This document shows, one piece after another, positions 1 to 11,901 of a DNA stretch of 64,000 nucleotides. The DNA is from Meconema thalassinum. Its lineage: Eukaryota; Arthropoda; Insecta; Orthoptera; Tettigoniidae. Under the pieces are notes generated by a model that was not told where the DNA came from, searched no databases, and worked only from the letters and a program-made list of their open reading frames with translations. The number at the start of each line of letters is the position of its first letter. The first letter of the stretch is position 1. The translations under genes were made by a program, and so were the position numbers. The stretch covers positions 372,001-436,000 of the forward strand of contig CAMPQE020000054.1 of the NCBI GenBank assembly GCA_946902985.2, read 5' to 3'.

Positions 1-563
1 GATGTTACGTGGTCTGACGTAGAATTCAGATATAGGCGCGCTTTATGATCAAGTGAACGGGGAGAATATATTTTGTGCGTATTGATCTGAGATACCTCTG
101 AGCCAAAGGCCAAATCAACCCTCGTGATGATCTCAAGATTAACGGTCACGTTAAACTACAAGCTTTTTTCAACCCTCGTGAGATCCCTTCACAAGCAAAC
201 ACACATGGATTTGAGCTGATCCCAGCACGAGACCGTTACTCTCAGGTTTTGGGGGAGGTGATGAAACTAGTCCAAGCACATGCTAATTAATAAAAAGAAG
301 GTTCAAAATCTACTACAAATAACCACACATTTTAAGATAATAATTCGTGTCCTTGGGTGATTTATTCACCAAAGATCCCTAGTTTCGCCTGAGTTAAGGA
401 TCTGGTGGTTTTCCACAAGTTAACAAGAAAATAAACACTCCTTGAAAATAAATTCCATCGTACATTACTGTCCGAATATCACCTCCAAAAGTCCCATATT
501 CCGCAAAATCATAAAAATACAACTTAAGAAAAGGTACAAAAATAGTTTCAACACAAATACAAG
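1..563. repeat. Dispersed repeat, copy 1 (second copy at 37245-37746)
   Basis: This stretch aligns by eye, in the same orientation and nearly end to end, with 37245-37746. Both share the opening with the ttacgtggtctgacgtag block, the ctcaggttttggg block and the cgaatatcacctcca block. The copies differ by many substitutions and by small indels, so this is an old interspersed family. I see no coding potential. The left edge is cut by the window. Confidence 0.8.
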
Positions 564-579
564 AAATATAATTGTGATT

Positions 580-650
580 TGAGGAATGGAACGAGTGCGT
601 CGTGACGTATATGTCAGCAGGGTTCGATTCCCACATCAGATATCTCGGAA
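580..650 (+). repeat. tRNA-like / SINE-head remnant
   Basis: A perfect RNA polymerase III B-box core, ggttcgattcc, lies near 620. A weak A-box-like segment precedes it. No cloverleaf can be closed with confidence, and no flanking duplication is visible. A degraded tRNA-derived SINE head fits better than a functional tRNA gene. Confidence 0.3.
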
Positions 651-900
651 ATGGTTTCCCACTTCTACTCCTGACGGATGCCAGGATTATTCCAAGCTTA
701 AGGTCATGAATGCCCCCTTCCACTTCCCCCCCCCCCCCCATGAATTATCCTACATTACACACACTTATATAGCAATCACAATAACATAGGTTATCAGACA
801 AAAGTCACTCAAGTACATGGGTCTAAATGACACGAATTAAAAGCCCCTTTATTGAAGCTATAAGTCTTTACTATATTTCGCCTTTAAATTAGGTTTGCCA

Positions 901-1090
901 TACATGGTACAATGGTATTTTATATAGTGTGAGCACTAGCAAGTGTGCTGGCATAACCTACATTGTGAATAGTACAGTGTCATAACATGGAGCATCGCTA
1001 GGAAGTGTAGTGGTATCTTATACAGTGTGAGCACTAGCAAGTGTGCTGGCATAACCTACAGTGTGAATAGTACAGTTACATAACATGGAG
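901..1090. repeat. Tandem duplication, ~98-bp period
   Basis: The block with gtgagcactagcaagtgtgc followed by a tgtgaatagtacagt segment occurs at about 926-980 and again at 1024-1078. A related shorter sub-unit (gcatcgctaggaagtgtagt) lies between them. The two units are almost identical, so the duplication is young relative to the decayed LINE that follows. No reading frame is preserved across it. Confidence 0.75.
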
Positions 1091-1443
1091 CAACAAATTG
1101 ATACAGCGATATTACTGAGGACAGTAGTAACAGTTGATTGGGACACCCTCTCTCCAGAGGTTATAAATACGGAGAGCCCAGCTCAGTGTATGAGTGGAGA
1201 CCTCAACGGCATCTGCGGTGGTGAAGGAATCCTTCGGTACAGCAATGTTGGCGTAAGAGGCAACTCAGTGCTCGGGGTTAATAGAGTAAAAGATATTTGT
1301 CCATATTATGGACACTCGTAGCGTCTGTACTCCAGAGCGGCTAAAAAAAGGCGTCTGTTCTCCATGTTAGGAGCGGCCTAGTTCATACCTGGCAGTAGGT
1401 CATCCATTAAGGAGTGGCGACCCCATCTTAATAATAGCCTAAA

Positions 1444-3450
1444 ATGTATGCAAATATCGTTCAGCCTCGGAAAATGCTAGGGCGTCCCCTGCAGGCGACG
1501 CACAGTTCTTCAGATGCTGGGGGAGCTGTGGGAAATGGGCGACCTGCATCGCAATACATCCGAATAGGGACAGTCAACATCTTAGCCCTGACGGACAAGA
1601 CTGAGGAGCTAGTGGACTTCATGATAGAGAGGGATATAGCCATCCTCGGTCTCAGTGAAACGAAACGGAGAGGAAAAGGGGAAAGAATACTAAAGGATAT
1701 AGGCTGTTTTACAGTGGAGGACAGGAGGCAAAAAATGGAGTACGAATGATAATAAGAAAGGATGTCCTAGAGTACGTGGAGGAGATGTAGAAGATAAGTG
1801 ACGGGATGATCATAGGAAAGATACAGTTCCAGACAGGGACAAAAGATCTGGTTCAAGTATATGCTCCACAAACGGGGAATAAGGAAGAAACTTAGAAGAA
1901 TTCCTAGAAGAGGTGGATAAATACATAGAGGATAAGGAAATAATAGTAATAGGAGATTTGAATGCACAAGTGGGAAGAGACAGACAAGGAAGAGAGGAGA
2001 TCTTGGGACCATATGTTTATGGCAGTAAGAATCCAGAAGGGGATTTCTTAGAGGACTTCTGTCAGCGGAACCAATTATTTATAGGGAATACGTGGTTCAG
2101 AAAGAAAAGTAGTCAGAAGATAACGAGGTATGGATGGGGAGATAGAAGAACAAAAAATGTAATAGACTATATTTTAGTCGAAAAAGGACATCGGAAAGAG
2201 CTAATGGATGTCACAGCCATGCCATAGGAAGCCTTAGGAGGAGACCATTGGGCAGTGGTAGCAAAATTAAAAGTAGGAAAAGTTATGAGATTACCAGAAA
2301 AAAGGGAAAGAATGATTAAGATCTGGAGACCAAAGGAAAAGGAGGTTGCAGAAGAGTTTAAGAAAGAATTGCAAGAACAGATACCAAGGACGGATATTAC
2401 CCATGTGGAACAAGAATGGGAAAACTTCAAGAGTGTATTTGTAAACAGTGCAGAGAAAACATGTAGTAGAACATCCGGAAAGGTACGGGAAAAGGCGACA
2501 TAATGGTGGGATGATAGAGTGAATGAAAAGGCAAGAGAGAAGAAGAAAACTTGGAAGGAATGGAGAACAAAAAAGACTGAAGAAAGTTGAGCAAAATATA
2601 TAAAAGCAAACAGAGATTGATGGAAGTAATTGCAGAGGAAAAGAAGAAAAGCTGGGAAGATCTCAGGAAATAATGGAGGATTTAAATTGTGGAAAGAAAT
2701 TGCTGTTTGGAATTATTAAAAGTAGAAGAAATGAAAAGGTGAACACAGGGTTCATGAAAAACAAAAAAGGTGAAATATTGACAAAACCAGAAGAGATAAC
2801 GGACAGATGGAAAGAATATTTTAGCGAGCTGTTGAATGTGAGACGCCAGACATGCGGAGAAGTTTTACACTCAGCCAAAACGGCAGAGGAAGAAATAGAA
2901 GAAGAACCAGGCATTACTATAGCAGAAGTGGAATGGGCAGTTCGGAAGCGGAAGATGGGGAAAGCTGTGGGAACCGACGAGGTGGCAATAGAAATGGTCA
3001 AGGCGGCAGGACCAGTGGGACTGCAGTGGACATACAGACTTCTCAGGAGTGTGTGGAGAGAGAAGAAAGTTCCTGAAGACTGGAAAAGGGAATAATATTG
3101 CCAATATTCAAGAAAGGAGACAGGAAGGTGTGTGGTAACTGCCGAGGAATCACCTTCATCTCGCGTGTTGCCAAGGTAATGGAAAGAATCATAGAAAAAA
3201 AAATAGAGTAAAGGTAGAAAACCAAATAGAGGAGGAGCAGTTTGGATTTAGAGGAGGCAGGTCAACAGTGGAACCCATTTTCATTCTGAGACAGAACATT
3301 GAAAAGAGTTGGGAATATGGGAGTATACGGTAATGACTTTTATTGATCTAGAAAAGGCCTATGGTAGCATCCCTGAACACAAGTATGGGAAAGCTTAACA
3401 AATAGGGGGATAGGCAAGGAACTCAGAGACATGATAAAAGGAATGTGCAT
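1444..3450 (+). mobile_element. Decayed LINE (RTE/CFDP2-type endonuclease plus start of reverse transcriptase)
   Basis: Frames on the plus strand read as one non-LTR retrotransposon ORF broken by stops and shifts. An endonuclease/exonuclease/phosphatase domain runs from ~1555 to 2290. It has a degraded start motif (RIGTVNIL), the LGLSETKRRG motif, the catalytic VIGDLNAQVG block near 1940-1970, the VIDYILV block near 2160, and GGDHWAVVAKL near 2245. A linker follows (2255-3095). RT fragments then appear: EEQFGFRGGRST near 3230-3260 and FIDLEKAYGSIP near 3335. The match stops near 3450, before the catalytic YxDD region, so the 3' half is lost. Endonucleases of this type are often annotated in insects as craniofacial development protein 2-like. 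It is plainly non-functional. Confidence 0.85.
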
Positions 3451-4690
3451 GGATTGCTACTGTACCCGTTTCACTATGGTATGCGATGACCCAGCTGACA
3501 TAGCATCGCATATCAAGTGTCCCGAAACAGAGAAGTGCTGAAAACAATAATGAAATAAGGAATGAGTCGGAGATCCAGTTGGGTGGCTCGAGACAGAGTG
3601 TCCCTGGGTCGCTTATGGGCTTAAGTTAATGATAATGCAAAGAAAAGGACACCATCAACTGGATTCCTAACAAACCACTTCCTTCCTGGCGAAGCCTTAA
3701 TATGACACAGGAAAATGGACTGGAGAAAAGACATCATCACAAGATGATTTAAAATCAAACAAAAGAAAATATATATTTAACTTTGGCGAGACAAGACATA
3801 AAATGGAAAAATCCTGCCTAGGATAATGGCAGATGAATAGTTTGGTTGCAAATGTTCATATTCAAGTCTTACCATTTCCATCCTGACTAATATATTTCTG
3901 TTCACATGATAAAAAAAAAGAAAGCAACTAAGAGTTCATCTTGGTTTCTCAGGGTCACCGAATCACTTTGTCACACGTCACTGAATCAGATGTGAGCCCT
4001 GAGACTTATCATTATTTATACATTAACATCATGCATCTGAACGTTTAGAATCTGTAATTATATCACACATATTATACATTAAATCATATTAAGCATTCAT
4101 AAAATGAAAGAATGTCTTGTTTTCTTATAATATCATGGAAATCAATGAAGTTTGTAATCAATTTATCATAAATTCAAAATTACCCACTCATCAGTTCAAA
4201 ATTATCTGATCCTCTAAATCAGAAAAAAATATTTGTAATTATCTGTCATCTTAACTATAAATCATCCTAATCACTTAATTATTTTAATCATTGATCATAA
4301 TTAATTCTCTCAGCATATTAATTATTAAATAATTTTTAATCAATCATGACTTTGATCATCCATCATTTTAATTATTCAATCATCAATAATCATTTTAATT
4401 CATCTTAATCATCCTCTCAAAAATTATTTATAATCATCTGGAGTTTCAAAAGCATTGAAAATTAATAATAAAGTGTCATATCAGCTATTACTCAATCAGC
4501 TGTTCACTTGACTTCAGTAAATTATCATCAGGTCAGATCAGCTGTTCCAATATCACACAGGGTGATTTTTAACCAATTACCATAAAAGCAGCTTGGATGT
4601 TTTTAAATATCCAGAATAACATCTAATATCATTTTGAGGTGTCGTCAGATTTTATAATACTGATCAGAAACCGTTGCCAGACTATATTGT
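3451..4690. other. No gene seen; AT-rich, TCAT-rich low-complexity DNA
   Basis: No reading frame with family features is visible here. From about 4190 to 4470 the sequence is rich in degenerate tcat/aatcatc units, a low-complexity tract. Short ORFs are at chance level. Confidence 0.6.
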
Positions 4691-4691
4691 C

Positions 4692-6941
4692 TCTCTCTAT
4701 ATAAAAATGAAAGTTTCTCTGTTTTTTTTCTGATTTTCCACGGAAATTTTAGTTAATAACGCGTTTTAGACTGGTTTAAGTTGGTTGCGTGCAAAAACAA
4801 AATTTTTGTCCGTCTGTCTGTGTGTCTGTGTACAACTTTGTACGCGCATCAATCGAGAACGGCTGAGTGGATCAACGTAAAATTTGGTACAGATGTCCAT
4901 CAGAGGCACGAAAGTAATCATTGATGTAACTCTTCTCCATACCTCTCATAAAAGAGGGCCTATCCCCTTAAAATACATGCTGAATTGGGCGTAGAAAGAC
5001 GAGAAAAAGCTCATTTTCAGCGTCTCAATGTGAGAAACAAAACTCGGGAGCCCTGCGGGCCCCGAAAACCACATGTTAAGGTCCTAAAACCAACAGTTTT
5101 TGAGATATTCCCTGAAAACTAATTTCATTTAATAAACACTAATGAAAGAATGAAAGCTGGTAACCATGGCAACACAATCTCAGGAATCCATCTATTTCCG
5201 TAAGATGCAATGCCATTCCATTTATTACATTACTGTGAACGTTCGCATACGACTATAAGGTTATCACGGAACTAACTTAAGCGTGCGAGTGTGGGACTGA
5301 AGGTCTATTATATCCCTATTCCTATATTATTAAATTACTATTATTATTATAATTATTATTATATTTTGGCGCACAAGGACGAGACAAACTCATTTTCAGC
5401 CCCTCGGTGGCTCGGAGGCTACAACCTTTTAAGGCTCTAAACCACGTTTCTGTGACATTCCCAGAAAACGAATTTCATTCAATAATCTAACAATTAGATG
5501 ACGAGTACAGAAGAACACCAAATCAGGAGCTATATACAGTAGATATACTGAGAACATCGCAGATATTTCTTTCTACGGACATGTCTCAAGGATGAACCCA
5601 ACTAGACTAACCAACCGGCTTCTCAACTACTGGGAGAATAGAAAGAGCGTGTCTCCACGGCTAACAGAAGTTATCAAGGACATTCAAGTACTGAAGATAA
5701 TGGAAAGTGATATTAGAAGCCGATAACATCTCAGAAAGATACTTAAACAGAAGAGTTTGTAGGAAAACCACACTTTAAGAAAACCGGCATTATCTGGACA
5801 AAAGAGAGAAAGGAGAAACATAGCCAGAGAGTATTGGGCAAACATCAAGTCATTCGCCAAGTTGAAAAGTTCAACGTCGTGGTCCTTAGCTGGACCATCT
5901 GAAAGGAGAAGAACAAGAAGAAACTAATTAAGTAGTGCAAGCCGGTAACCATGTCAACAGTATCTCAAGAGTTGACATCCAATTTTCCATCTATTTCTGA
6001 GAGAAGCAATGCCACTCAATTTATTAAATTTCTGCGAAAGTTTGCAAATGGCTATAAGGTTATCATGGAAACAAACATAGACTGTACAATTTATCAATGC
6101 GCTTAAGGGGGTCAAGGGGTTCCCTATAATGTTTAAACGCGACTTACACGTTCGATATGTTATACTGAAGGTCTATTATATCTCCAAACAGCAACATTAT
6201 TACCAAAAATTCCTGAATTGAATGGTGTTTTCGCAGGTTTTGGGAATTTGGGCCATTGGAGGCTACAAATCCTGAATTTTCATACAGCACAAACCTTTAA
6301 AATTTATTAAAGGGGTCTTCCTGAGGATGGGGACTTTACACAACTGTGATGGTCCGTTTTTATTTGACATATATTGCGTTTCGTCAATAAGGTTTTCATT
6401 AATATTTTCACGTCAGGAAGTACACGTTAGGTGAATTTAGTTCGAGAGCACATTTTAACTAATCATATTTTTGTCGACAAACGGGTTCATCGTAAATATG
6501 ATTTTGTTTGACACTGTGTGGTTGATATATCTTTATGTTTATGTACGCCTATAACTCGTGTTCTGGTGCTTGGAGCATCGTAAAATTAGGTATTGTAACC
6601 ATGAGTCAATTCACCAATCATTTATAAAACTCTTCACCGTACTTCTCATAGAATGGTGGGTATAGGGAAAAACTTTTCAAAATGCATGCTAAAATAGGCG
6701 ACCAAAGCATATGTTGCGCTTTTCAATGTGTGATACAAAACTAGTGAGTCTATAAGGGTCTCCGAAAACTGCATTTTAAGGCCCTTAAATTAACAGTGTC
6801 TGTGATATACCAAGAAAACTAACTTCGTTTTGATAAACATATGAAGGAATGACAAGCCCCTAACCACTGCAACAGTAGCTCAATTGATAACGTCTGGTTA
6901 TTAATACCAAAGACCGTTCGAAGAGCGTGTACTTCTGCTAG
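4692..6941 (+). mobile_element. Putative non-autonomous Helitron (copy 1)
   Basis: The 5' side starts with tctctctctatataaaaatg, resembling the TC-tctatatataaaa start common in insect Helitrons. The 3' side ends in a small gaag...cttc hairpin followed by tgCTAG and then T (6938-6941), the CTRR rule. The body contains repeated blocks (cgagaacggctg, aaatttggtacagat, gaaaaccacat, tattcccagaaaac) that recur within it and in a second copy at 46346-49803. There is no Rep/helicase ORF. A LINE tail is inserted at ~5490-5930. The A|T target rule is not clearly met at the 5' end, so that boundary is tentative. Confidence 0.5.
5540..5925 (+). mobile_element. LINE ORF2 C-terminal tail fragment inside Helitron copy 1
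   Basis: The plus strand reads, with interruptions, a typical non-LTR retrotransposon C-terminus. There is a SFYGHVSRMNPTRLTNRLL block (~5572-5625), a WENRKSVSPRLTEVIKDI block and later KREREWA-like basic sequence. This is equivalent to the WFGHVKRM tail seen at 30610. The paralogous position of Helitron copy 2 (near 48730) lacks this segment, so it is a secondary insertion or a captured fragment. Confidence 0.6.
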
Positions 6942-8612
6942 TACTCATATAAATTTGAAGGTTGGTACCTATCTTGCACACAATTTGCATTCAAAAATTA
7001 GTATTGCCATAAATTCTTCATATCGGATACTAGTATCCACTAATGACCACTTGAATCCACACTTATCAAAAACCACTTCATTAATTCACAATTGAAGATC
7101 ATCAATTCACCATAAATCACCATAAATTATTCAGCGCCTAGCATGAATTATGAACAAGACTGGGTTTGCACTAACCTCCAGTCAACACCATATATATATA
7201 TCAAATTGGTAACCTCACAAACTGTGGCAAACTCGACACAACACACTTGGCAAAATACCTCAATACAATGTATTTAATAAACACCATCAAACTGTAAAAC
7301 TGGCTTCAGATCTCAACAAAGTTTACCCATCAAAACTAAGGTCACAACAACTGCGTTTGACAACTTCTGAAATAACGTGTAAATCACTGAATTATTATTT
7401 ATAAAATCCAAGTACTAATTAAAATCAAAGGTAATAGAATTCTGTATAAATTACTGAAATCTCTGTGCATAAACCTCATTGGTGGTTATACCAAAATTTA
7501 CTGATAATTGCTGTCCTATTTCTGCTTGTGATATATTTCTGATATAGTTATCAGCGTATTAGAAGAATTAATTACTTCAAAATCCTTGGTCAAGGTTAGA
7601 ATTAACCATTAGAAAAAAAACGTACTGTTCTCAACGATGGAACATCACCACAAAATCTATTGGATCTATCACAAGAATCACGAAGTGTGACTCTGATTAC
7701 ATTTATTTTTACCATATTTAATAAAGATCAACTAATATTTGACTAGTCTATTGTTGTTTAATTCGCTTACGATCCATGTAGCATTCTGATGATAATATGA
7801 GTTCCCTAGTACAGGTTAGACGGTTAAACGCCACACGATTCATCTAGGCAAATGGCCCTCTAACGATGGCTGGATGATACAATGCATAGGACTGGAATCA
7901 ACAACAACTGTACTGTCAAATATTAATGACACAAGTTCGCTAAAGCGATTTAAATTCAACAGTTCACATGATCCAATCAAAAATGAAAAATCCCCAATAT
8001 CAAACTCCACACATCCACTAAAATGTGGACAAAAATCACACACCAGTTTGCAGGCATCGAGTCGCGCAAATATTCGATCATGAAAAACTATCAAAAAGCA
8101 TGCCATAGCTTGACGTAAAAGATGACCAAAATCTAAACTCAATAAGCTCGGTTCATTGCAATGGTCAGTAAAATGCTCTTATAAATTCTCATGATATACA
8201 TCATATGCCCGCTAGTTCATATCGAAGATACTCAAAATGTTGAAAATGATGCTCAAAAATCCATAAATATACCAGTGTGCTCATGACCACGTAAATTCAT
8301 ATAATCAACCCAAGTAAACGCTCACATTACCTTAATCATATTCATGATGACCTGAATATCCATTCTAGAGATTGACGATAATCCTGATATCTGTGAATAA
8401 TTCTCGAAATATCGACGATTTCTTCCTTCTTCATCTTGGATCCTGGATCAGCATTCTTCTCTCCCCAATGTCGATCTCGGGATCGTCACTCCCCTGTGTA
8501 GAATTCGGAACCGTCACTCTGCTCGGCCATCCTGTCTCTTCTATGCTTAGCACCCCATATTAAATCAGAAAGTGTCCATCTCGAATGTAACCTCCAATAA
8601 GTTCCATAAATC
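6942..8612. other. No gene seen; AT-rich intergenic DNA
   Basis: I see no protein family, RNA gene or element boundary here. The 100-codon minus-strand frame at 7840-8142 has no recognisable motif and overlaps a plus-strand frame, so I treat it as chance. Confidence 0.5.
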
Positions 8613-8618
8613 CACTGG

Positions 8619-9338
8619 AGTAGGGGAGTAGTGACAGTTCTGCCCCCCCCACCACTACTCACAATGCGAGCCGATAACTCCCGAACCCGTTGTCGGAGAT
8701 TCACGAATGAAGTGTCGTTGGACTCGGGATGACTTGGGCTTTGCCATGGACCACGCGTTATATTTTTGAAAAATATTTTGAATTTTTTTGTTTTCGAAAA
8801 TAGGCGATAGTTTGAAAACCAAACAGGATAGAACGTTGTGCCATGGCTCAAACAAATGGTCTTTATGACCTTTAGTTTCTATAATAAAACTTTTTTACTT
8901 TTTATGTTTTTTGAAAACACTCGAATTTTGAAAATCCTATATTTTGGAAACTACGAACTCTACAAAAGAAATTGTTTGACGTAAATCAATGGTCCCTACC
9001 CCCTCTACCCCCAAAATAAATTTCAAGTCTCTAGAATGAAAACCTGTAGTAGTGGGGTTAGGAGAGAGCTGCTTCCAAAAGCAAGTGGTGAGCCCCTGCG
9101 ACCTTGGAATGGAAGGAGTCATGCCAGGAAGGCGTGCTTGGATTCGTTTTTTTCGTCTCGTTGCGCTCTTTACGGAAATGTAGATGTCGAAAAGGTGAAA
9201 TGCTGGAAACACGGTTTTTTGGGGGGGAAAACCATGATTTTGAACTTTTTGCTATATCTCGCGAACCAATCATGCTAGAGGTGTGTTCGACAGGTCCAAG
9301 TACTCGGGGTGATGTCCTCTTTGCTATGGACCACTCAT
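8619..9338 (+). repeat. Left terminal inverted repeat (~720 bp)
   Basis: Its reverse complement matches 12934-13660 over its whole length, including a C/G homopolymer of different length in the two arms (8 versus about 14). The apparent ORFs in this arm and in the other arm are mirror images of each other and need not be coding. The inner boundary is the point where 'ccactcat' stops matching, at 9338. Confidence 0.85.
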
Positions 9339-9459
9339 AATATTTTTAGAGACAACACTAAACACTAAAACATTACTATTCTATACACATATTTTCTTTC
9401 TTTTTCAGTATATTGTCATTACTTATATTTTCCATTATTATTTCACATTATTTATTTAT

Positions 9460-9741
9460 TTAATTAAAACGAACCATGCACCTATTGTTTTTAAAACCTT
9501 CATAAATTAAGTGTACAGGTTGCACAGCATTATTGACTTCATCAAAAACACTCTCCGACATATCATTAAACCGTATAGGCAGAAATGTCTCAAAGTTTTC
9601 ACATACACAAAGTACACGATCACCATATGCTGTTTTCAATTTCCGAATCTTGATAATGCGGAATGGAATATGCGTTGGCAATTCGCTGAGCTTCTTTGTC
9701 TCTAAGCCACATGATTGTCCCACAGCATTCAAAACATTCAT
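9460..9741 (-). CDS. Small 93-residue protein, possible OB-fold-like ssDNA-binding family
   Basis: This is an intact ORF with Met at 9741, ending about 120 bases inside the left TIR's inner edge. The core reads LSELPTHIPFRIIKIRKL, then an AYGDR turn, then FLPIRFND. This beta-rich K-x-x-T-x-Y-G-x-x-(8-12)-F-L-P-x-R-F layout resembles small proteins I associate with arthropod mobile elements and with OB-fold-like nucleic-acid binders. That recollection is not a database result. A polypyrimidine-AG acceptor (tttgttttgtttatag) sits just upstream of the Met, near 9757-9772. A 5' exon is therefore possible. It lies downstream of the IAP gene on the same strand. Role unknown. Confidence 0.5.
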   Translation of the reverse strand: MNVLNAVGQSCGLETKKLSELPTHIPFRIIKIRKLKTAYGDRVLCVCENFETFLPIRFNDMSESVFDEVNNAVQPVHLIYEGFKNNRCMVRFN

Positions 9742-9852
9742 TGTAGTAGTCTATAAACAAAACAAAAGCATATCTATTACACTCTAAAACAGCTTTAATA
9801 ATATTGTGCAATTAGGGATTTTGCACTATCCATGGCGAATAAATTATACTAG

Positions 9853-10871
9853 TTATGCAAGAAATGCCCTAACTGTAGCAAATACTACTTTTCTGCATAT
9901 AGCACAAGTGTTAAGTTCTAATGCACACTTGACACAGGCTATCATATGTCCACAGGGTAAAAATACAACACCTAGTTCATCTTGATAACAAATTTTACAT
10001 AATTGTTGGTCACACTTTTGTATTTGTTCGTAACACAAGTCTTTTCTTTCAGCCTTATGTATTTGCTCCGCGTTCTCTAACTCTAAAGGCAGTTTTATGT
10101 CTTGTGCTGCAATCACTTTTTCTTTACGAATAGTGTTCACAAATTCCTGACCTTAAAGCAACACCATGTATTTACAGTTTGGTAACCAACGAGCGTGTCG
10201 CACAAAAGGGTCATCAGTCATTTGCCAATCCTTTAAAGCAAATCCACAATAAAACATATTGTTTTATCCCCTTCACCAGTATAAAAAAATCCAGCTTCAC
10301 TTAGCTGTTTGGTAAGGTGCTTTAATATTAATGGCCAAACATTTTTATAAGATTCGAAACGTTTTTCAACAGAGCTGTACTCTGGGTGTGCTAGTGCTTT
10401 AGTCTTGCAAACTCCCAATTTTTCAAAAGCACACGCCAATTCAACACTGTCTATGGCATATGGACCACATATATCGACACTACCGTTGGCTGGTAATACA
10501 TCATTATTATTATTTATTTGTGATTCAACAACGTAAGTAGCGGCCAAAGGCCTTGTGGTTCGGTAAAATGAATGCACGGGTAGGTTACCCACTTGCTTTC
10601 CAAGCATGTAAGGACAGTGAGGAGACCATCGCAAATAGTCTCTAAAGGGATCATCCCCTTCTTCCCAGTGTGAAAGTTCAATACGACAAAACACACAGCG
10701 CACCACATCTTCTCGGTTCAAGAAAAAAAAAACGGCTTTTGCAAGTTCATGCGTCGACAAAAAGCCTACAGGCCAGGATTCAAATGTTAACCATCGATCA
10801 TGTTCTGATTTTAAATTTAACCCACGTGGTAAACCAACTTGCTCACTTGTTGTATTTAGTGCTAACGCCAT
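9853..10871 (-). pseudogene. Inhibitor of apoptosis (IAP) with two BIR domains and a RING finger, broken
   Basis: IAPs bind caspases through BIR domains and ubiquitinate targets through a C-terminal RING in the cytosol. Starting at Met 10871, BIR1 spans residues ~22-90 with the C-V-F-C pair, GDDP and RWSPHC. The zinc-ligand His expected 16 residues after the second Cys is Tyr (FRDYLRW). BIR2 starts near residue 165 and carries DDPFVRHARW with its His present. The frame is lost by a one-base deletion in a T run at ~10250, and a TAA lies at 10153-10155 just after BIR2. After that, the frame resumes through a basic linker. It ends in a complete C3HC4 RING (CKICYQ ... LPCGHMIACVKC ... CAICRK) and the family's TVRAFLA-like end. 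It lacks introns, which suggests a retrocopy or viral/transposon cargo. The homopolymer shift might be an assembly error, but the stop and the lost His argue for decay. Confidence 0.85.
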
Positions 10872-11215
10872 GTGTTATAATAAAACTTTTTCTTATTGTA
10901 AGTTATTAACATTGCACAAGAGCACAGAGTACTTTAAAGCATAATGCATGCTTGTTCACTGTCTGTTCATTACGTTAATGGCACATGACGACACCTAAAA
11001 GCAAACAAAATAACCCATCACTCAATCAATCAATCAATCAATACTTGTAAATAAAACGTTAACGTTAATTGGCATTAATATATCAAAACACCATTAAAAA
11101 TAAACTGTATGTTGGCACTAACAGTAACCCATGTACTTATTTTCTTTTTTATAAAGCTACAGTCATTTACATTCCCCCACCCTCCCTTTAACCAATATAT
11201 AAACAAAAATGAATG

Positions 11216-11789
11216 TCATGTCATTCTGTTCACATTATCATGTTCAAACCTGTGGATATTCGTTGAGTCCATAGAGAAACACCCATAAATTAAATTTATT
11301 ATTTTTATTTTTAGAAAATCCAACATGGCCTTGTACTTTTCCCAGTCAACAACAACAACATAGCCATTAATCAAGAAAGCAATCATTGTCCCAGTCATGT
11401 ACAGGTAATGAATTTTTTTTGTCTACGAGTTTTCAGTAGTGGTAAAATGGAATAGCATTTTTAAGTTGGACTTACCTGAGTTTTAAACAGTTCACTCTTT
11501 GGCAGTGGTTTCGCTTTAGTGCGTTTCGGGTTTTTTTCAGCGACTGCTACGGCGGTAGGGCTATTCTTTCCAAGTTTCTAAAAATAAATAAAATAAACCG
11601 CTATAAATACCTAAATTCAGGTTAATACATACATTTCATAAAATAAAACATAAAACAAAAAAAATGAAACAAGTTAGTTTAAAAAAATCATCTCACCTTT
11701 ACTTGCAGTGACTTGTTGCTCTTCCCTTCTAGTGGGCTCAAAAGTGCAATGGTTTCTTCTCCCTCAGACATGTATGGTATGCCGGTTAT
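11216..11789 (-). CDS. Small spliced gene of unknown function, three phase-0 exons
   Basis: Three minus-strand exons have good borders and stay in one frame. 11697-11789: acceptor tttgcag, donor GTGAGA. 11476-11577: acceptor tatttttag, donor GTAAGT. 11216-11422: acceptor cgtag, ends in TGA. All junctions are phase 0. If translation starts at the ATG inside the first exon (MSEGEETIALL), the product is ~127 residues. It would have an acidic start, a basic Lys/Pro-rich centre (KNPKRTKAKPLPK, possible nuclear signal) and a hydrophobic segment (GTMIAFLINGYVVVVDW). I do not recognise the family. It sits between the right TIR and the IAP gene, same strand. Spliced genes are uncommon in Polintons, so this may instead be captured host sequence. 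Confidence 0.5.
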
Positions 11790-11901
11790 CTGCAAACAAA
11801 TAAATAAAATCATTAATTACCTAATCAATAAATAATTACTTGTAAATATATATATTAATCAATAAATGTATAAATGAATAAATATATAAATAAATACCTA
11901 C

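Noticed and set aside
4190..4470. CRISPR-like or satellite array
   Set aside because: Only degenerate tcat-type low complexity; no regular spacer-repeat structure.
7840..8142. 100-codon minus-strand ORF
   Set aside because: No motif and no splice or element context, with an overlapping plus-strand frame of similar size; consistent with chance.
8486..9340. Several ORFs of 66-121 codons in both strands of the left arm
   Set aside because: They recur mirror-wise in the right arm (12861-13835) and lie within terminal inverted repeats; no family features.
11020..11045. caat repeat as a regulatory CCAAT array
   Set aside because: Simple (CAAT)n microsatellite with no promoter context beyond that.
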